Assembly: GCA_016868305.1 (NCBI GenBank)
Contig: VGHK01000024.1
Location: forward strand, 1-32,296
Direction: 5' to 3'
Length of the DNA: 32,296 nt
Origin: Betaproteobacteria bacterium
GTDB taxonomy: Bacteria; Pseudomonadota; Gammaproteobacteria; Burkholderiales; Burkholderiaceae_A
In this document: positions 8,255 to 17,930 of the stretch, in pieces
How positions within the stretch are numbered: position 1 is the stretch's first letter
Layout of the letters: the number at the start of each line of letters is the position of its first letter
Notes under the pieces: generated by a model
What the model saw: only the letters and a program-made list of their open reading frames with translations
What the model was told of the DNA's origin: nothing
Databases searched by the model: none
Program-made: the position numbers and the translations under genes

Positions 8255-9057
8255 GCCAGGTTAAATCACCTGTATCCCAGCTCGCACTGCCCAAGTCGGC
8301 ACGCGTACTGATTTGTTCGGATATGCATCTACATGATGCGCAGCCGCAGACCATCGAATTTTTTCTGCACTGGCTTTCTTGCCGGGCCCAGGGCGCGGAC
8401 TATCTACTGCTGCTGGGTGATGTCTTTGACACCTGGGTCGGGGATGACCTCACTGCAGTTGAAGAGGCTGGGAATACCCCCCCATGGAAAGCGCTTTCTG
8501 AGGCGATTGCCAGCCTGCGCGAGCAGCACCCCTTATACCTTGGGCTGATGGTTGGAAACCGAGACTTTCTCATGGGGCCTGGAATTGCCCGGTCGCTCGG
8601 TGCGAACTGCCTAGCAGATTACCTGGTGTTGTCACACCCAGGGCTTTCTGATGGCCCTGCGCTCCTATGCCACGGAGACTCGCTGTGTATTGCCGATACG
8701 TCATACCAAAAATGGCGTGCTCAGGCACGGTCGCACGCATGGCAGCAGCAGTTTCTCTCTCAGCCTTTGGCCAGGCGACAAGACTTTGCCACGGGCCTTC
8801 GCATGCAGAGCGAGCAGGAAAAGAAGCATAAGCCCGCGACTTACATGGATGTCGTGCCCGAGGAGGCTGACCGTCTGCTTACCGAATATGGCGCGGGGGT
8901 CTTGGTACATGGGCATACCCACCTGCCAGGCTGCTACCGTCTGCCTTCGGGGCGCCCGCGCTGGGTTTTGCCCGATTGGGCTGCCCCGCACGAAGGCGCG
9001 CGTGGGGGCGGACTGCAGATTGATGGCCAGGGAATTCGTGTGGCGCCTTTGGTCTAA
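8251..9057 (+). CDS. lpxH: UDP-2,3-diacylglucosamine diphosphatase (start codon uncertain)
   Basis: The calcineurin-like phosphoesterase motifs of LpxH are complete: SDMHLH (D-x-H), [30 protein letters not shown] and VHGHTHLP. The enzyme hydrolyses UDP-2,3-diacylglucosamine to lipid X in lipid A synthesis at the inner membrane. The first ATG (8323) falls inside SDMHLH and would remove the essential Asp (8320-8322). The frame is open back to 8242, but has no ATG, GTG or TTG. Candidate starts are ATA at 8251, which overlaps the ppiB stop (ATAA) and has GAGG 7 nt upstream, or CTG at 8287 with no clear ribosome site. I give 8251 as the best guess; a sequence error in the start codon is also possible. 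Confidence 0.9.
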   Translation: MSQVKSPVSQLALPKSARVLICSDMHLHDAQPQTIEFFLHWLSCRAQGADYLLLLGDVFDTWVGDDLTAVEEAGNTPPWKALSEAIASLREQHPLYLGLMVGNRDFLMGPGIARSLGANCLADYLVLSHPGLSDGPALLCHGDSLCIADTSYQKWRAQARSHAWQQQFLSQPLARRQDFATGLRMQSEQEKKHKPATYMDVVPEEADRLLTEYGAGVLVHGHTHLPGCYRLPSGRPRWVLPDWAAPHEGARGGGLQIDGQGIRVAPLV

Positions 9058-9093
9058 GCCACCGCTGCCATCAGCGCTTTGATAGGAGGTTTC

Positions 9094-10449
9094 ATGAGTC
9101 ATGTGTTTCACCGCAACAGTCGGCACGACTATCCCTGGATAGAAACCGGGGAGGGCTGCTGGCTTATTGATCAGAGTAACAAGCGCTACCTTGATGCCTG
9201 TGGCGGGGCCGCAGTCAGCAGCCTGGGGCATCAGCATCCTGCAGTGGTTCAGGCCATGCACCAACAGCTTGACCGGCTGGCCTATGCCCACACAAGTTTT
9301 TTTTCCAGTGCCCCGGCTGAGGCGCTGGCAGACCGTTTGGTCTCTCTGGCGCCTTTTTTCGGCCCGGACTCCTCGAAGCGACTCGACAGGGTGTATCTGG
9401 TATCGAGTGGTTCAGAGGCCATCGAAGCAGCACTCAAGCTGGCGCGGCAACTGGCCATTGAGCGCGGGGAGCCTAAGCGCACCAAATTTATTGCCCGCCG
9501 GCAGAGCTACCATGGCAACACGCTGGGGGCACTTGCTGTGGGCGGTAATGCCTGGCGTCGCGCGCCGTTTCAAGAACTTCTTATGCCGGTCACCCATGTG
9601 TCGCCCTGTTATAGCTACCGTGGCAGGCATGATGGCGAGAGCGATCGGCAGTATTCCGAGAGACTGGTTGCTGAGTTCGAACAGACCGTGGTCGCCGAAG
9701 ACCCGCAGACGGTTTTGGCCTTTGTGGCCGAGCCGGTGGTGGGCGCAACCTTGGGGGCGGTTGCCGCAACGGAGGGGTATTTCGCGGGCATTCGGGAGGT
9801 CTGCGACCGTTACGGCATTCTGCTTATTCTTGATGAAGTGATGTGCGGCATGGGGCGCACGGGCAGTCTGTTTGCCTATGGCCAGGAAGGCATTCAGCCT
9901 GATATGGTTACGGTGGCAAAGGGGCTGGGCGGGGGCTATCAGCCCATTGCCGCGCTTATCACCTCGGCGGCCGTGCACGACACGATTGCCCAGGGTTCAG
10001 GGTTTTTTCAGCATGGCCATACCTATCTGGGGCATCCCGTGGCCTGTGCCACAGCAGTAGCGGTTCTTGATGTCATGGCGCGCGAAAAAATCGTCGAAGG
10101 CGTTGGTGCCAAGGGGGCCCGGCTTAGGGCAGCACTCGAGCAGAGCCTCGCCAACCTCGACTGGGTAGGCGACATACGAGGCCGTGGCCTTTTCATAGGA
10201 ATCGAACTGGTGCAAGACCGGGAGTCAAAAGAGCCTTTTGCGCCGGGGCTTAAGCTGCATGCCAAGGTGAAGCAACGGGCGCTCGATCATGGGCTGATGT
10301 GCTACCCCATGGGCGGTACGCTTGATGGCCAGCGGGGCGACCATATTCTGCTAGCCCCGCCCCTGGTGATGCCAGACCATGAAATAGACGAAGTGGCCCG
10401 ACGCCTTACCACGGTGCTTACCGAGATTACTAGGGAACTCCCCAGGTAA
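9094..10449 (+). CDS. PLP-dependent class III aminotransferase
   Basis: The 451-residue protein (from ATG 9094, with AGGAGG 5 nt upstream) has fold-type I class III features: GGAAVSSLGHQHPAV, VSSGSEAIEAALKLARQ for cofactor phosphate binding, LILDEVMCGMGRTG with Asp 247, and VTVAKGLGGGYQPIAA with the Schiff-base lysine K276. The family moves amino groups from omega-amino acids, diamines or similar donors to a keto acid. The substrate cannot be told. The upstream TTG at 9079 lies before the ribosome site and is not used. The TAXI-TRAP genes begin 69 bp downstream on the same strand, so a link to an imported substrate is possible but only inferred from position. Confidence 0.9.
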   Translation: MSHVFHRNSRHDYPWIETGEGCWLIDQSNKRYLDACGGAAVSSLGHQHPAVVQAMHQQLDRLAYAHTSFFSSAPAEALADRLVSLAPFFGPDSSKRLDRVYLVSSGSEAIEAALKLARQLAIERGEPKRTKFIARRQSYHGNTLGALAVGGNAWRRAPFQELLMPVTHVSPCYSYRGRHDGESDRQYSERLVAEFEQTVVAEDPQTVLAFVAEPVVGATLGAVAATEGYFAGIREVCDRYGILLILDEVMCGMGRTGSLFAYGQEGIQPDMVTVAKGLGGGYQPIAALITSAAVHDTIAQGSGFFQHGHTYLGHPVACATAVAVLDVMAREKIVEGVGAKGARLRAALEQSLANLDWVGDIRGRGLFIGIELVQDRESKEPFAPGLKLHAKVKQRALDHGLMCYPMGGTLDGQRGDHILLAPPLVMPDHEIDEVARRLTTVLTEITRELPR

Positions 10450-10518
10450 GGGATTTTTCTTTTTGAGCAAAAGATAGGCTAGGGTATGGCTCGTTTTCGC
10501 TCACAAAGGAGTTTTTTC

Positions 10519-11487
10519 ATGAAATCAAAGATTGTCTGGTCCGCGGCCCTCGCCGTTGCTGCCTCGGTGGCAGCCCCAGTTGCCTCTGCAAACTCGTTTT
10601 TTACGATTGGCACCGGGGGCGTAACCGGTGTCTACTACCCAGCCGGGGGTGCAATCTGTCGTCTGGTGAATAAAGACCGCAAAGACCACGGGCTTCGGTG
10701 CTCGGTGGAGTCAACAGGGGGATCGGTCTTTAACGTGAACGCGATCCGGTCTGGCGATATTGAGTTTGGCGTTACCCAGTCCGACTGGCAGTTTCATGGC
10801 ATAAAAGGCAGTAAGGCCTTTGAAAAGCAGGGTCCTATGCCCGAGCTGCGCTCGGTGTTCTCTCTGCATCCCGAGCCCTTTACTTTGCTGGCCCGCAAGG
10901 AATCAAACATTAAGTCGTTTGATGACCTGAAGGGCAAACGGGTGAATATTGGAAACCCAGGCTCGGGTACGGTGGCCTCTATGGATGAGCTGCTGGCTGC
11001 CATGGGCGCAAGCCGTAGCTTCTTTGGCCTGGCCGCCGAGCTACGGCCCGATGAGCATGGCGCGGCGCTCTGCGACAATAAGATCGATGCCTTCTTCTAC
11101 GGTGTGGGCCATCCCAGTGCCAATATTCAAGACCCCACCACGGCATGTGGGGCGCAGCTCGCCAATATTACTGGCCCGGCCGTGGATAAGCTGGTGAAGG
11201 CAAATCCCTATTACGCCTATGCCGAAATTCCGGGCGGTCTGTATGCCAACAACCCGAACACCACTCGAACCTATGGTGTCAAGGCCACGCTAGTAACCAG
11301 TGCCAAGGTGCCTGAGCAGACTGTCTATGTTCTGGTGCGCGCAGTCTTTGAGAACTTCGAAGAGTTCAAAAAGCTGCACCCTGCTCTGGCCAATCTGCGT
11401 CCGCAGGACATGGTGACCGATGGAAATTCGGCGCCACTGCACCCCGGTGCTGCCCGCTATTTTCGTGAAAAGGGGCTGCTCAAGTAG
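10519..11487 (+). CDS. TAXI family TRAP transporter substrate-binding protein
   Basis: The 322-residue protein starts at ATG 10519 (AAAGGAG about 6-8 nt upstream) with a signal peptide [17 protein letters not shown]...ASA/NSFF. The mature part opens [25 protein letters not shown], the hallmark of the TAXI (TRAP-associated extracytoplasmic immunogenic) family, followed by [29 protein letters not shown], in pieces typical of these proteins. [16 protein letters not shown] is a second family motif. It is a periplasmic receptor that hands substrate to the permease encoded next. TAXI ligands known so far are organic acids and amino acids such as glutamate; the ligand here is unknown. An ATG at 10486 would only add an unlikely 11-residue leader. 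Confidence 0.94.
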   Translation: MKSKIVWSAALAVAASVAAPVASANSFFTIGTGGVTGVYYPAGGAICRLVNKDRKDHGLRCSVESTGGSVFNVNAIRSGDIEFGVTQSDWQFHGIKGSKAFEKQGPMPELRSVFSLHPEPFTLLARKESNIKSFDDLKGKRVNIGNPGSGTVASMDELLAAMGASRSFFGLAAELRPDEHGAALCDNKIDAFFYGVGHPSANIQDPTTACGAQLANITGPAVDKLVKANPYYAYAEIPGGLYANNPNTTRTYGVKATLVTSAKVPEQTVYVLVRAVFENFEEFKKLHPALANLRPQDMVTDGNSAPLHPGAARYFREKGLLK

Positions 11488-11521
11488 CCGACTGCCCCCG
11501 GCGTTGTTTTAAAGGCGTCTG

Positions 11522-14086
11522 ATGCCCAGCGGCAACGCCGGTATCGACCAGCGGGTCGCTGAGGCCGACCAGGGCGGACGCTCCCCCAAGGGGGCGTTTG
11601 CCCTGGTAATTCCGGGTCTGTGTCTGGCCTGGGCCCTGTTCCAGTTGTGGGTGGCCTCGCCCATCCCCTATTGGATTCGTACCGGGCTCTTCAACGATTC
11701 TGAGGTACGGTTTATCCACCTCAGCTTCGCCCTGGCGCTCGTGTTTCTTTGTTATCCCATATCCCGTAGCGCGCCGCGCGATCGGGTTCCTTGGTATGAC
11801 CTTATCTTCGCTCTTGTCGGTGCGAGTGCCTCTGCCTACTTATTTGTCTGGTATGCCGAACTTGCCATGCGGCCCGGAAGTCCTTTGGCCCTAGACCTGG
11901 CTATGTCGGTGGTGGGTGTTGTAATGTTGTTAGAGGCCACCCGTCGGGGCCTTGGGCTGCCAATGGTTATTCTTGCTCTGGTCTTTCTGGCCTATGTGTT
12001 TCTGGGGCCCTATATGCCAAGCCTGATTGCCCATAAGGGGGCAGGTCTTTCGAAGGCGGCAAGCCATTTCTGGCTCACCACAGAGGGCGTCTTTGGCGTA
12101 GCGCTCGGGGTGAGCGCCAGCTTTATCTTTCTCTTTGTGCTTTTTGGGGCTCTGCTTGAAAAAGCGGGCGCTGGTAACTATTTCATTCTCTCGGCAGTCA
12201 GCCTTCTGGGGCATATGCGGGGGGGGCCGGCAAAGGCTGCGGTGGTGGCCTCGGCAAGTACCGGAATGATCTCCGGGTCGTCGATTGCCAATGTGGTGAC
12301 CACGGGCACCTTCACCATCCCCCTTATGAAACGGGTGGGCTATCCGGCGCACAAGGCCGCTGCGGTAGAAACGGCTGCATCGGTTAACGGCCAGATCATG
12401 CCCCCGGTAATGGGTGCCGCGGCCTTTCTTATGGTGGAGTACGTTGGTATTCCGTATACCCAGGTATTGCAGCATGCGCTACTGCCCGCGCTGGTGAGCT
12501 ATATAGCGCTGTTCTACATCGTGCATCTTGAGGCAATGAAGCTCGGCATTGCGGGAATTCCCCAGGGGCAGATGGCCTCGGCGCGTCAGCGTGCTATTGG
12601 CTGGGGCCTCACCCTATCGGGCTTAGTGATCGTTGGTGCAACAAGCTATTGGGCTCTGTTAGTCATAAAACTGGCTCTGGGGCCGGCTGCCTCGTTTGCG
12701 ATTCCTGCGCTGGTCTTTGTTGTCTATCTGCTGTTGCTGCGCTATTCGGCTCGGCAGCCCCAGGAGCATCGGGTCGATGTGGAGGCCATCACCGTCACGC
12801 CACCAATTGGCCCAACGCTGCGCAGCGGTCTGCATTTTCTGCTGCCGGTGGTGGTCTTGGTCTGGTGCCTGATGGTCGAGAAGCTCTCGCCGGGTCTTTC
12901 GGCCTTCTATGCCACGGTGGTACTAATCGTCATGCTGGTTACCCAGAAGCCGCTGGCGCGGATTCTTATCGGGCAGACTGCTGGATGGTCGCTCTGGCAA
13001 GAAGGCCTTATCGATCTGCGCGACGGCATGATCTCTGGCTCTCGTAACATGATTGGTATCGCCCTGGCCACTGCCGCTGCCGGCATTATCGTTGGCACCG
13101 TAACCCTCACCGGTATTGGCCTTGTGCTTATCGAGGTCGTGGAAATTCTCTCAGGCGGAAGCCTGCTCTTAATGCTATTTCTTGTGGCGCTTATCTGCCT
13201 AATACTGGGGCTGGGGCTGCCGACCACCGCAAACTATATTGTCGTGTCCACACTTATGGCGCCGGTGGTTGTTGAGGTGGGAGCCCAAAATGGGCTTCTG
13301 GTTCCGCTCATTGCGGTGCATCTGTTTGTCTTTTATTTTGGGCTCATGGCAGACGTGACGCCCCCGGTTGGGCTGGCTACCTATGCAGCGGCTGGAATCG
13401 CGCGGGTGAACCCGGTGAAGGCCGGGATCACGGCCTTCGGCTACAACATCCGCACGGCGGCGCTGCCGTTTATGTTCATATTCAACACACAGCTTCTGCT
13501 TATTGATATCGACGGGCCCGCTACTTTTTTGATTACCCTGGCCTCTGCCTCGCTGGCAAGCATGGTCTTCGCAGCGGCGACTCAGCAGTTTTTCCTTCGG
13601 TCAAACCGTCTTTGGGAGAGCGCTGCCTTGCTGCTGGCAGCCTTTCTGCTATTTCGCCCAGACTTTGTGGTGAATCGGCTAGCGCCGCCGTTTGAGATGC
13701 AGCCCGCCTCGGAGTTGTTGGTACATATTGAGAAGGCCCCCACGAATGCCTCAGTGCGTATTCATGTGCAGGGCATGAGCCTTGAGGGCCGGGATGTCGA
13801 AAAAGGGGTTCTGTTGCCGCTTGGCCCGAGCGGATCACCGGTAGAGCGCATTGGGCATTCGGGGATGCGAGTCTCTCGCCTGGGTGAAGATCTCAGCGTC
13901 ACCGCGGTATCGCTGGGCAGTGTGGCTGCCCGACTTGGCCTGGAGCAGGGCTACACCATTACCGGATTCGAGCTACCCCAGGCCCAGCCCCACAAGTTTT
14001 GGGGGCTGCTACCGGGCCTTGCGCTCGTTCTGCTTGTTGTTGCAATGCAGCGCCGACGGCCCCTAACGGTTGCCCGGGCGGCCTAG
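11522..14086 (+). CDS. TRAP transporter fused permease (DctQM type) with C-terminal DUF3394-like domain
   Basis: The 854-residue protein has many hydrophobic helices. The first about 180 residues correspond to the small DctQ-type part. The long DctM-type part carries GASSGSSIANVVTTGTFTIP-like text (SGSSIANVVTTGTF, AAVETAASVNGQIMPPVMGAAAF) and a second half with LGLGLPTTANYIVVSTLMAP and DVTPPVGLATYAAAGIA, repeats typical of the elevator core. The last about 130 residues form a soluble segment plus a final helix resembling the C-terminal domain often seen in TAXI-linked permeases. It would import substrate with sodium or proton symport together with the TAXI protein 34 bp upstream. Confidence 0.94.
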   Translation: MPSGNAGIDQRVAEADQGGRSPKGAFALVIPGLCLAWALFQLWVASPIPYWIRTGLFNDSEVRFIHLSFALALVFLCYPISRSAPRDRVPWYDLIFALVGASASAYLFVWYAELAMRPGSPLALDLAMSVVGVVMLLEATRRGLGLPMVILALVFLAYVFLGPYMPSLIAHKGAGLSKAASHFWLTTEGVFGVALGVSASFIFLFVLFGALLEKAGAGNYFILSAVSLLGHMRGGPAKAAVVASASTGMISGSSIANVVTTGTFTIPLMKRVGYPAHKAAAVETAASVNGQIMPPVMGAAAFLMVEYVGIPYTQVLQHALLPALVSYIALFYIVHLEAMKLGIAGIPQGQMASARQRAIGWGLTLSGLVIVGATSYWALLVIKLALGPAASFAIPALVFVVYLLLLRYSARQPQEHRVDVEAITVTPPIGPTLRSGLHFLLPVVVLVWCLMVEKLSPGLSAFYATVVLIVMLVTQKPLARILIGQTAGWSLWQEGLIDLRDGMISGSRNMIGIALATAAAGIIVGTVTLTGIGLVLIEVVEILSGGSLLLMLFLVALICLILGLGLPTTANYIVVSTLMAPVVVEVGAQNGLLVPLIAVHLFVFYFGLMADVTPPVGLATYAAAGIARVNPVKAGITAFGYNIRTAALPFMFIFNTQLLLIDIDGPATFLITLASASLASMVFAAATQQFFLRSNRLWESAALLLAAFLLFRPDFVVNRLAPPFEMQPASELLVHIEKAPTNASVRIHVQGMSLEGRDVEKGVLLPLGPSGSPVERIGHSGMRVSRLGEDLSVTAVSLGSVAARLGLEQGYTITGFELPQAQPHKFWGLLPGLALVLLVVAMQRRRPLTVARAA

Positions 14087-14121
14087 GGCAGACTAAGCAG
14101 GCTACCTAGCGTTAAACCTCA

Positions 14122-14150
14122 TTGTGTTCTTTGGTACTGGTTTTTACACT
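14122..14150 (+). promoter_or_regulatory. Candidate sigma-70 promoter for the molybdenum hydroxylase cluster
   Basis: TTGTGT (14122-14127) and TACACT (14145-14150) are separated by 17 nt in the 94-bp gap between the TRAP permease and the small subunit gene. It would let the cluster be expressed apart from the transporter. Seen by eye only. Confidence 0.4.
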
Positions 14151-14180
14151 CGATCATCACTTTCCTAAGGAGACTACGCC

Positions 14181-14648
14181 ATGAAGGTTGAACTCACGGT
14201 TAATGGCCGTAAGGTGTCGCTCGATGCGCCCCCCCATACGCTACTGGTGCAGGCTATTCGGGAGCATCTGCAGCTCACCGGCACCCACGTCGGCTGCGAT
14301 ACTGCCCAGTGTGGCGCCTGTACGGTAATGATGAATGGCGACGCGGTGAAGTCGTGCAATATCTTACTGGCGCAGGCAGCCGGGGCAGAGGTCACCACCA
14401 TCGAGGGCCTCGCAGCCGCAGATGGCACCCTGCATCCCATGCAACAGGCATTTAAAGACTGCCATGGCCTGCAGTGCGGCTTCTGCACTACCGGCATGGT
14501 CATGAGCGCGGTCGATCTCTGTAACAAGCATCCCAAAGCCAGCGAGTCGGAGATTCGTGAACTGCTCGAGGGAAATCTCTGCCGCTGTACCGGCTATCAA
14601 AACATTGTGCGTGCTGTGCAGCAGGGCGGCGCGGCCATGCGTGCATAG
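14181..14648 (+). CDS. Molybdenum hydroxylase small subunit, [2Fe-2S] protein (CoxS-like)
   Basis: The 155-residue protein has both iron-sulfur domains of the xanthine oxidase family. The plant-ferredoxin-like cluster uses C39, C44, C47 and C59 ([12 protein letters not shown]...SC). The second uses C99, C102, C134 and C136 (QCGFCTTGM and [12 protein letters not shown]), with Q98 near the molybdopterin cofactor. It passes electrons from the molybdenum site to the FAD subunit. Start ATG 14181 has AAGGAG upstream. It is first in the order small-large-medium, unlike the M-S-L order of the classical CO dehydrogenase operon. Confidence 0.95.
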   Translation: MKVELTVNGRKVSLDAPPHTLLVQAIREHLQLTGTHVGCDTAQCGACTVMMNGDAVKSCNILLAQAAGAEVTTIEGLAAADGTLHPMQQAFKDCHGLQCGFCTTGMVMSAVDLCNKHPKASESEIRELLEGNLCRCTGYQNIVRAVQQGGAAMRA

Positions 14649-14687
14649 TTACCCCATACCATCCCATACTCTTTAGGAGAAACAACC

Positions 14688-17072
14688 ATGGGTGCTACTG
14701 ATTTTGCAAACCTTCCGCATATTGGTGAGTCTGTTCTGCGCAAAGAAGACCTGCGCTTTCTTACCGGGGCTGGGCAGTACACTGACGATGTCGCCATGCA
14801 GAATATGGCCCACACGGTGTTTGTTCGTTCACCTCACGCCCATGCGGTCGTCAAGAAGATAGACAAGTCGGCTGCCTTGGCGGCTGATGGTGTGCTAGCG
14901 GTGTTCGACGGGCAAGACGTTGCCGCCGACAAGATTGGCGGGCTGCCGTGTGGCTGGCTGATTACCAGTATTAATGGCGAGCCCATGAAGGAGCCGCCGC
15001 ACCCCATTCTTGCTCAGGGCAAGGTGCGTTATGTCGGTGACCACGTGGCCATGGTGATAGCCCAGACCTACGAGCAGGCCAAAAATGCAGCCGAGCTTGT
15101 GCAGGTCGACTACGACATTCTTCCATCTGTTGTGGATGTCCGTGATGCGCAGAAGTCGGGTGCCCCGGTTGTGCATGATCTGGCGCCCGACAATCATTGC
15201 TACAAGTGGGCCATCGGCGATAAGGCCGCAGTCGATGCCGTTTTTAATTCGGCGGCGCATGTTACCAAGCTCGACCTGGTTAACAATCGTCTCATTCCCA
15301 ATGCCATAGAGCCGCGTGCGGCCATTGGTAGTTATAGCCGGGCCAGTGACGAGTACACCCTGTATGTCTCAAACCAAAATCCTCATGTTGAGCGTCTTCT
15401 CATGACTGCCTTCGTGATGGGCCTGCCAGAGCACAAGGTTCGTGTTATTGCCCCTGATGTCGGTGGCGGCTTTGGGTCGAAGATCTATCTCTATTCTGAA
15501 GATGTCTGCGTGACCTGGGCCGCAAAAAAGCTCAACCGTTCCATTAAATGGACCGCAGAGCGTTCAGAGTCTTTCTTAAGTGACGCCCATGGCCGCGACC
15601 ATGTAAGCCATGCCGAACTTGCCATGGATAGTAAAGGCAAGTTTCTTGCCTTGCGGGTGCATACCGATGCCAACCTCGGTGCCTATCTGTCCACGTTTAG
15701 CACCTGTGTACCCACGATTTTGTATGCCACCCTGCTGGCCGGCCAGTACACCACTCCGCAGATCTATGTTGAGGTCGATTCCTGGTTTACCAACACGGCA
15801 CCCGTGGATGCCTATCGTGGCGCAGGGCGGCCTGAGGCCACCTACCTGCTTGAGCGCATCGTAAGTCGGGCGGCCTGGGAACTAGGCATTGGCCAGGACG
15901 AGATTCGTAAGCGTAATTTCATTACCGAGTTTCCGTACCAGACCCCGGTGGCGCTGCAGTACGACATCGGCGACTATCATGCCTGTATGGAGCAGGCCAA
16001 GAAACTGGCTGACGTTGCAGGCTTCGAAACCCGTAAAAAGGCGAGTGAGGCAAAGGGGCTGCTCAGGGGTCTTGGCTACTCCAGCTATATCGAGGCCTGC
16101 GGTATTGCGCCTTCGAATATTGCGGGGGCACTCGGTGCCCGTGCGGGTCTTTTTGAGTGCGGTGAGGTGCGGGTGCACCCCACAGGCAGCGTTACGGTGT
16201 TCACCGGGTCGCATAGTCACGGCCAGGGCCACGAGACCACCTTTGCCCAGGTGGTTGCTGCGCGGCTGGGTATTCCGGTAGAAAACGTGGACGTCGTGCA
16301 CGGTGATACCGGGCGGGTTCCGTTCGGTATGGGAACCTATGGGTCTCGCTCTATCTCGGTTGGCGGCGCAGCGATCATGCGCGCACTCGACAAGATCGAG
16401 GCTAAGGCCAAGAAGATTGCGGCGCATCTGCTTGAGGCCAGTGATGCGGATATCGACTTCGCTAATGGTGAGTTCACGGTAAAGGGCACTGACAAAAAAA
16501 TTGCCTTCGCCCAGGTTTCGCTCGCCGCCTACGTACCGCATAACTATCCGCTCGATAAGCTCGAACCGGGGCTGAACGAGACTGCGTTTTACGACCCCAC
16601 CAACTTCACCTTTCCCGCCGGTACCTATATCTGCGAGGTCGAGGTGAACCCCGCCACTGGCGAGGTTAATGTGGAACAGTTCAGTGCAGTAGACGACTTT
16701 GGCACCCTTATTAATCCCATGATTGTTGAGGGCCAGGTGCATGGGGGGTTGGCCCAGGGTATTGGCCAGGCGCTCATTGAGAACTGTGTCTATGATCGGG
16801 AGTCGGGCCAGCTGCTCACGGGGTCCTATATGGACTACGCCATGCCTCGGGCGGATCTCTTTCCGCAGTTCAAGATCGGCCATGTCTGCACGCCCTGCAC
16901 CATAAACCCTCTTGGCACCAAGGGCTGTGGCGAGGCGGGTGCAATAGGATCCCCACCCGCAGTTGTGAACGCGGTGCTCCATGCCTTGGCCCCGCTCGGC
17001 GTGAAGGACCTTGATATGCCGGTGAGCCCGAGCCGGGTTTGGACGGCCATTCAACAGGCCCATGCGTCCTAG
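14688..17072 (+). CDS. Molybdenum hydroxylase large subunit (CoxL-like form II, substrate unknown)
   Basis: The 794-residue protein is full length for molybdopterin-binding subunits of the xanthine dehydrogenase family. Cofactor motifs include GGGFGSK (residues 259-265) and GSHSHGQGHETTFAQV; the catalytic glutamate is E749 in KGCGEAGAIG. The active-site loop is AYRGAGR (375-381), the form II signature, in place of AYxCSFR, whose cysteine holds copper in true aerobic CO dehydrogenases. It therefore probably hydroxylates an organic substrate (an N-heterocycle or aldehyde are family examples), not CO. AGGAG lies 8-9 nt before the ATG. It follows the small subunit by 39 bp. Confidence 0.93.
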   Translation: MGATDFANLPHIGESVLRKEDLRFLTGAGQYTDDVAMQNMAHTVFVRSPHAHAVVKKIDKSAALAADGVLAVFDGQDVAADKIGGLPCGWLITSINGEPMKEPPHPILAQGKVRYVGDHVAMVIAQTYEQAKNAAELVQVDYDILPSVVDVRDAQKSGAPVVHDLAPDNHCYKWAIGDKAAVDAVFNSAAHVTKLDLVNNRLIPNAIEPRAAIGSYSRASDEYTLYVSNQNPHVERLLMTAFVMGLPEHKVRVIAPDVGGGFGSKIYLYSEDVCVTWAAKKLNRSIKWTAERSESFLSDAHGRDHVSHAELAMDSKGKFLALRVHTDANLGAYLSTFSTCVPTILYATLLAGQYTTPQIYVEVDSWFTNTAPVDAYRGAGRPEATYLLERIVSRAAWELGIGQDEIRKRNFITEFPYQTPVALQYDIGDYHACMEQAKKLADVAGFETRKKASEAKGLLRGLGYSSYIEACGIAPSNIAGALGARAGLFECGEVRVHPTGSVTVFTGSHSHGQGHETTFAQVVAARLGIPVENVDVVHGDTGRVPFGMGTYGSRSISVGGAAIMRALDKIEAKAKKIAAHLLEASDADIDFANGEFTVKGTDKKIAFAQVSLAAYVPHNYPLDKLEPGLNETAFYDPTNFTFPAGTYICEVEVNPATGEVNVEQFSAVDDFGTLINPMIVEGQVHGGLAQGIGQALIENCVYDRESGQLLTGSYMDYAMPRADLFPQFKIGHVCTPCTINPLGTKGCGEAGAIGSPPAVVNAVLHALAPLGVKDLDMPVSPSRVWTAIQQAHAS

Positions 17073-17138
17073 CGCAGGTTTTGGGGGAGTGTCGCAGATT
17101 AATTGAAGAATCGAAAAATTCTGTAGGAGGAGATGCAT

Positions 17139-17930
17139 ATGTACCGATTTGACTATGAGAAGCCAGGTTCGCTCGCAGCTGCTTTGTCTCAGGTGGGTGC
17201 GGGTGGTCAGGCCTTAGCCGGTGGCCAGACCCTTATCGCTGCTATGAAGCAGCGTCTATCCCAGCCCGAAAAGCTTGTAGACCTCGCTGGGGTGTCTGAA
17301 ATCCAGGGCATCTGTATGGACGGCAATACCGTTGTGGTGGGCGCCATGACGCGCCATCAAGATGTCGCAGGCCACCCGGATGTTCAGCGGCATGTTCCTG
17401 CGCTGGCAGCATTGGCCAATGGCATCGGAGACAAGCAGGTGCGTGCCATGGGCACGATTGGTGGGTCTGTGGCCAACAATGACCCTGCTGCCTGCTACCC
17501 CAGTGCCGTATTGGCCCTGGGAGCTACCGTGCGCACCAACCGTCGGACGATTGCCGCAGATGATTTTTTCCTGGGTCTCTATGCCACCGCGCTGGAACCG
17601 GGGGAACTCATTACGGCAGTGCATTTTCCGAAGCCACAGCGGGCCGCCTATGCCAAGTTTAAGCAGCCTGCCTCGCGGTATGCCCTGGTGGGGGTCTTCG
17701 TGGCCCAGTTTGCCTCGGGTGTGCGGGTTGCCATTACCGGTGCGGGCAATGGCGTGTTTCGGCATGCCGGCCTTGAGGCTGCGTTGTCAAAAGACTTTTC
17801 AGCAAAAGCGGTTGAGGGTATCGCGATAGATGCAGCTGATCTTAATAGCGATATCCACGCCTCGGCCGAATATCGTGCAGCACTGATCAAGGTGCAGACA
17901 CAGAGGGCGGTCGCGGCGGCGCTTGCATGA
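17139..17930 (+). CDS. Molybdenum hydroxylase FAD-binding medium subunit (CoxM-like)
   Basis: The protein has the two FAD motifs of the CO dehydrogenase flavoprotein family: ALAGGQTLIAAMK near residue 27 and MGTIGGSVANNDPAACYP near residue 105. The C-terminal CO_deh_flav_C-like domain follows. It takes electrons from the iron-sulfur subunit to an acceptor such as quinone. Two ATGs compete: 17133 lies only 2 nt after AGGAGG, whereas 17139 has an 8-nt spacing, so I prefer 17139 (263 residues). The stop overlaps the next ATG (ATGA at 17927-17930), indicating translational coupling to the MoxR gene. Confidence 0.93.
   Translation: MYRFDYEKPGSLAAALSQVGAGGQALAGGQTLIAAMKQRLSQPEKLVDLAGVSEIQGICMDGNTVVVGAMTRHQDVAGHPDVQRHVPALAALANGIGDKQVRAMGTIGGSVANNDPAACYPSAVLALGATVRTNRRTIAADDFFLGLYATALEPGELITAVHFPKPQRAAYAKFKQPASRYALVGVFVAQFASGVRVAITGAGNGVFRHAGLEAALSKDFSAKAVEGIAIDAADLNSDIHASAEYRAALIKVQTQRAVAAALA

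Noticed and set aside
8323-9057. lpxH starting at the ATG 8323
   Set aside because: This start cuts the D-x-H metal motif (SDMHLH); the coding sequence must begin upstream.
15882-17138. 418-residue open frame on the minus strand
   Set aside because: It is the antisense shadow of the large hydroxylase subunit, with no recognisable motifs.
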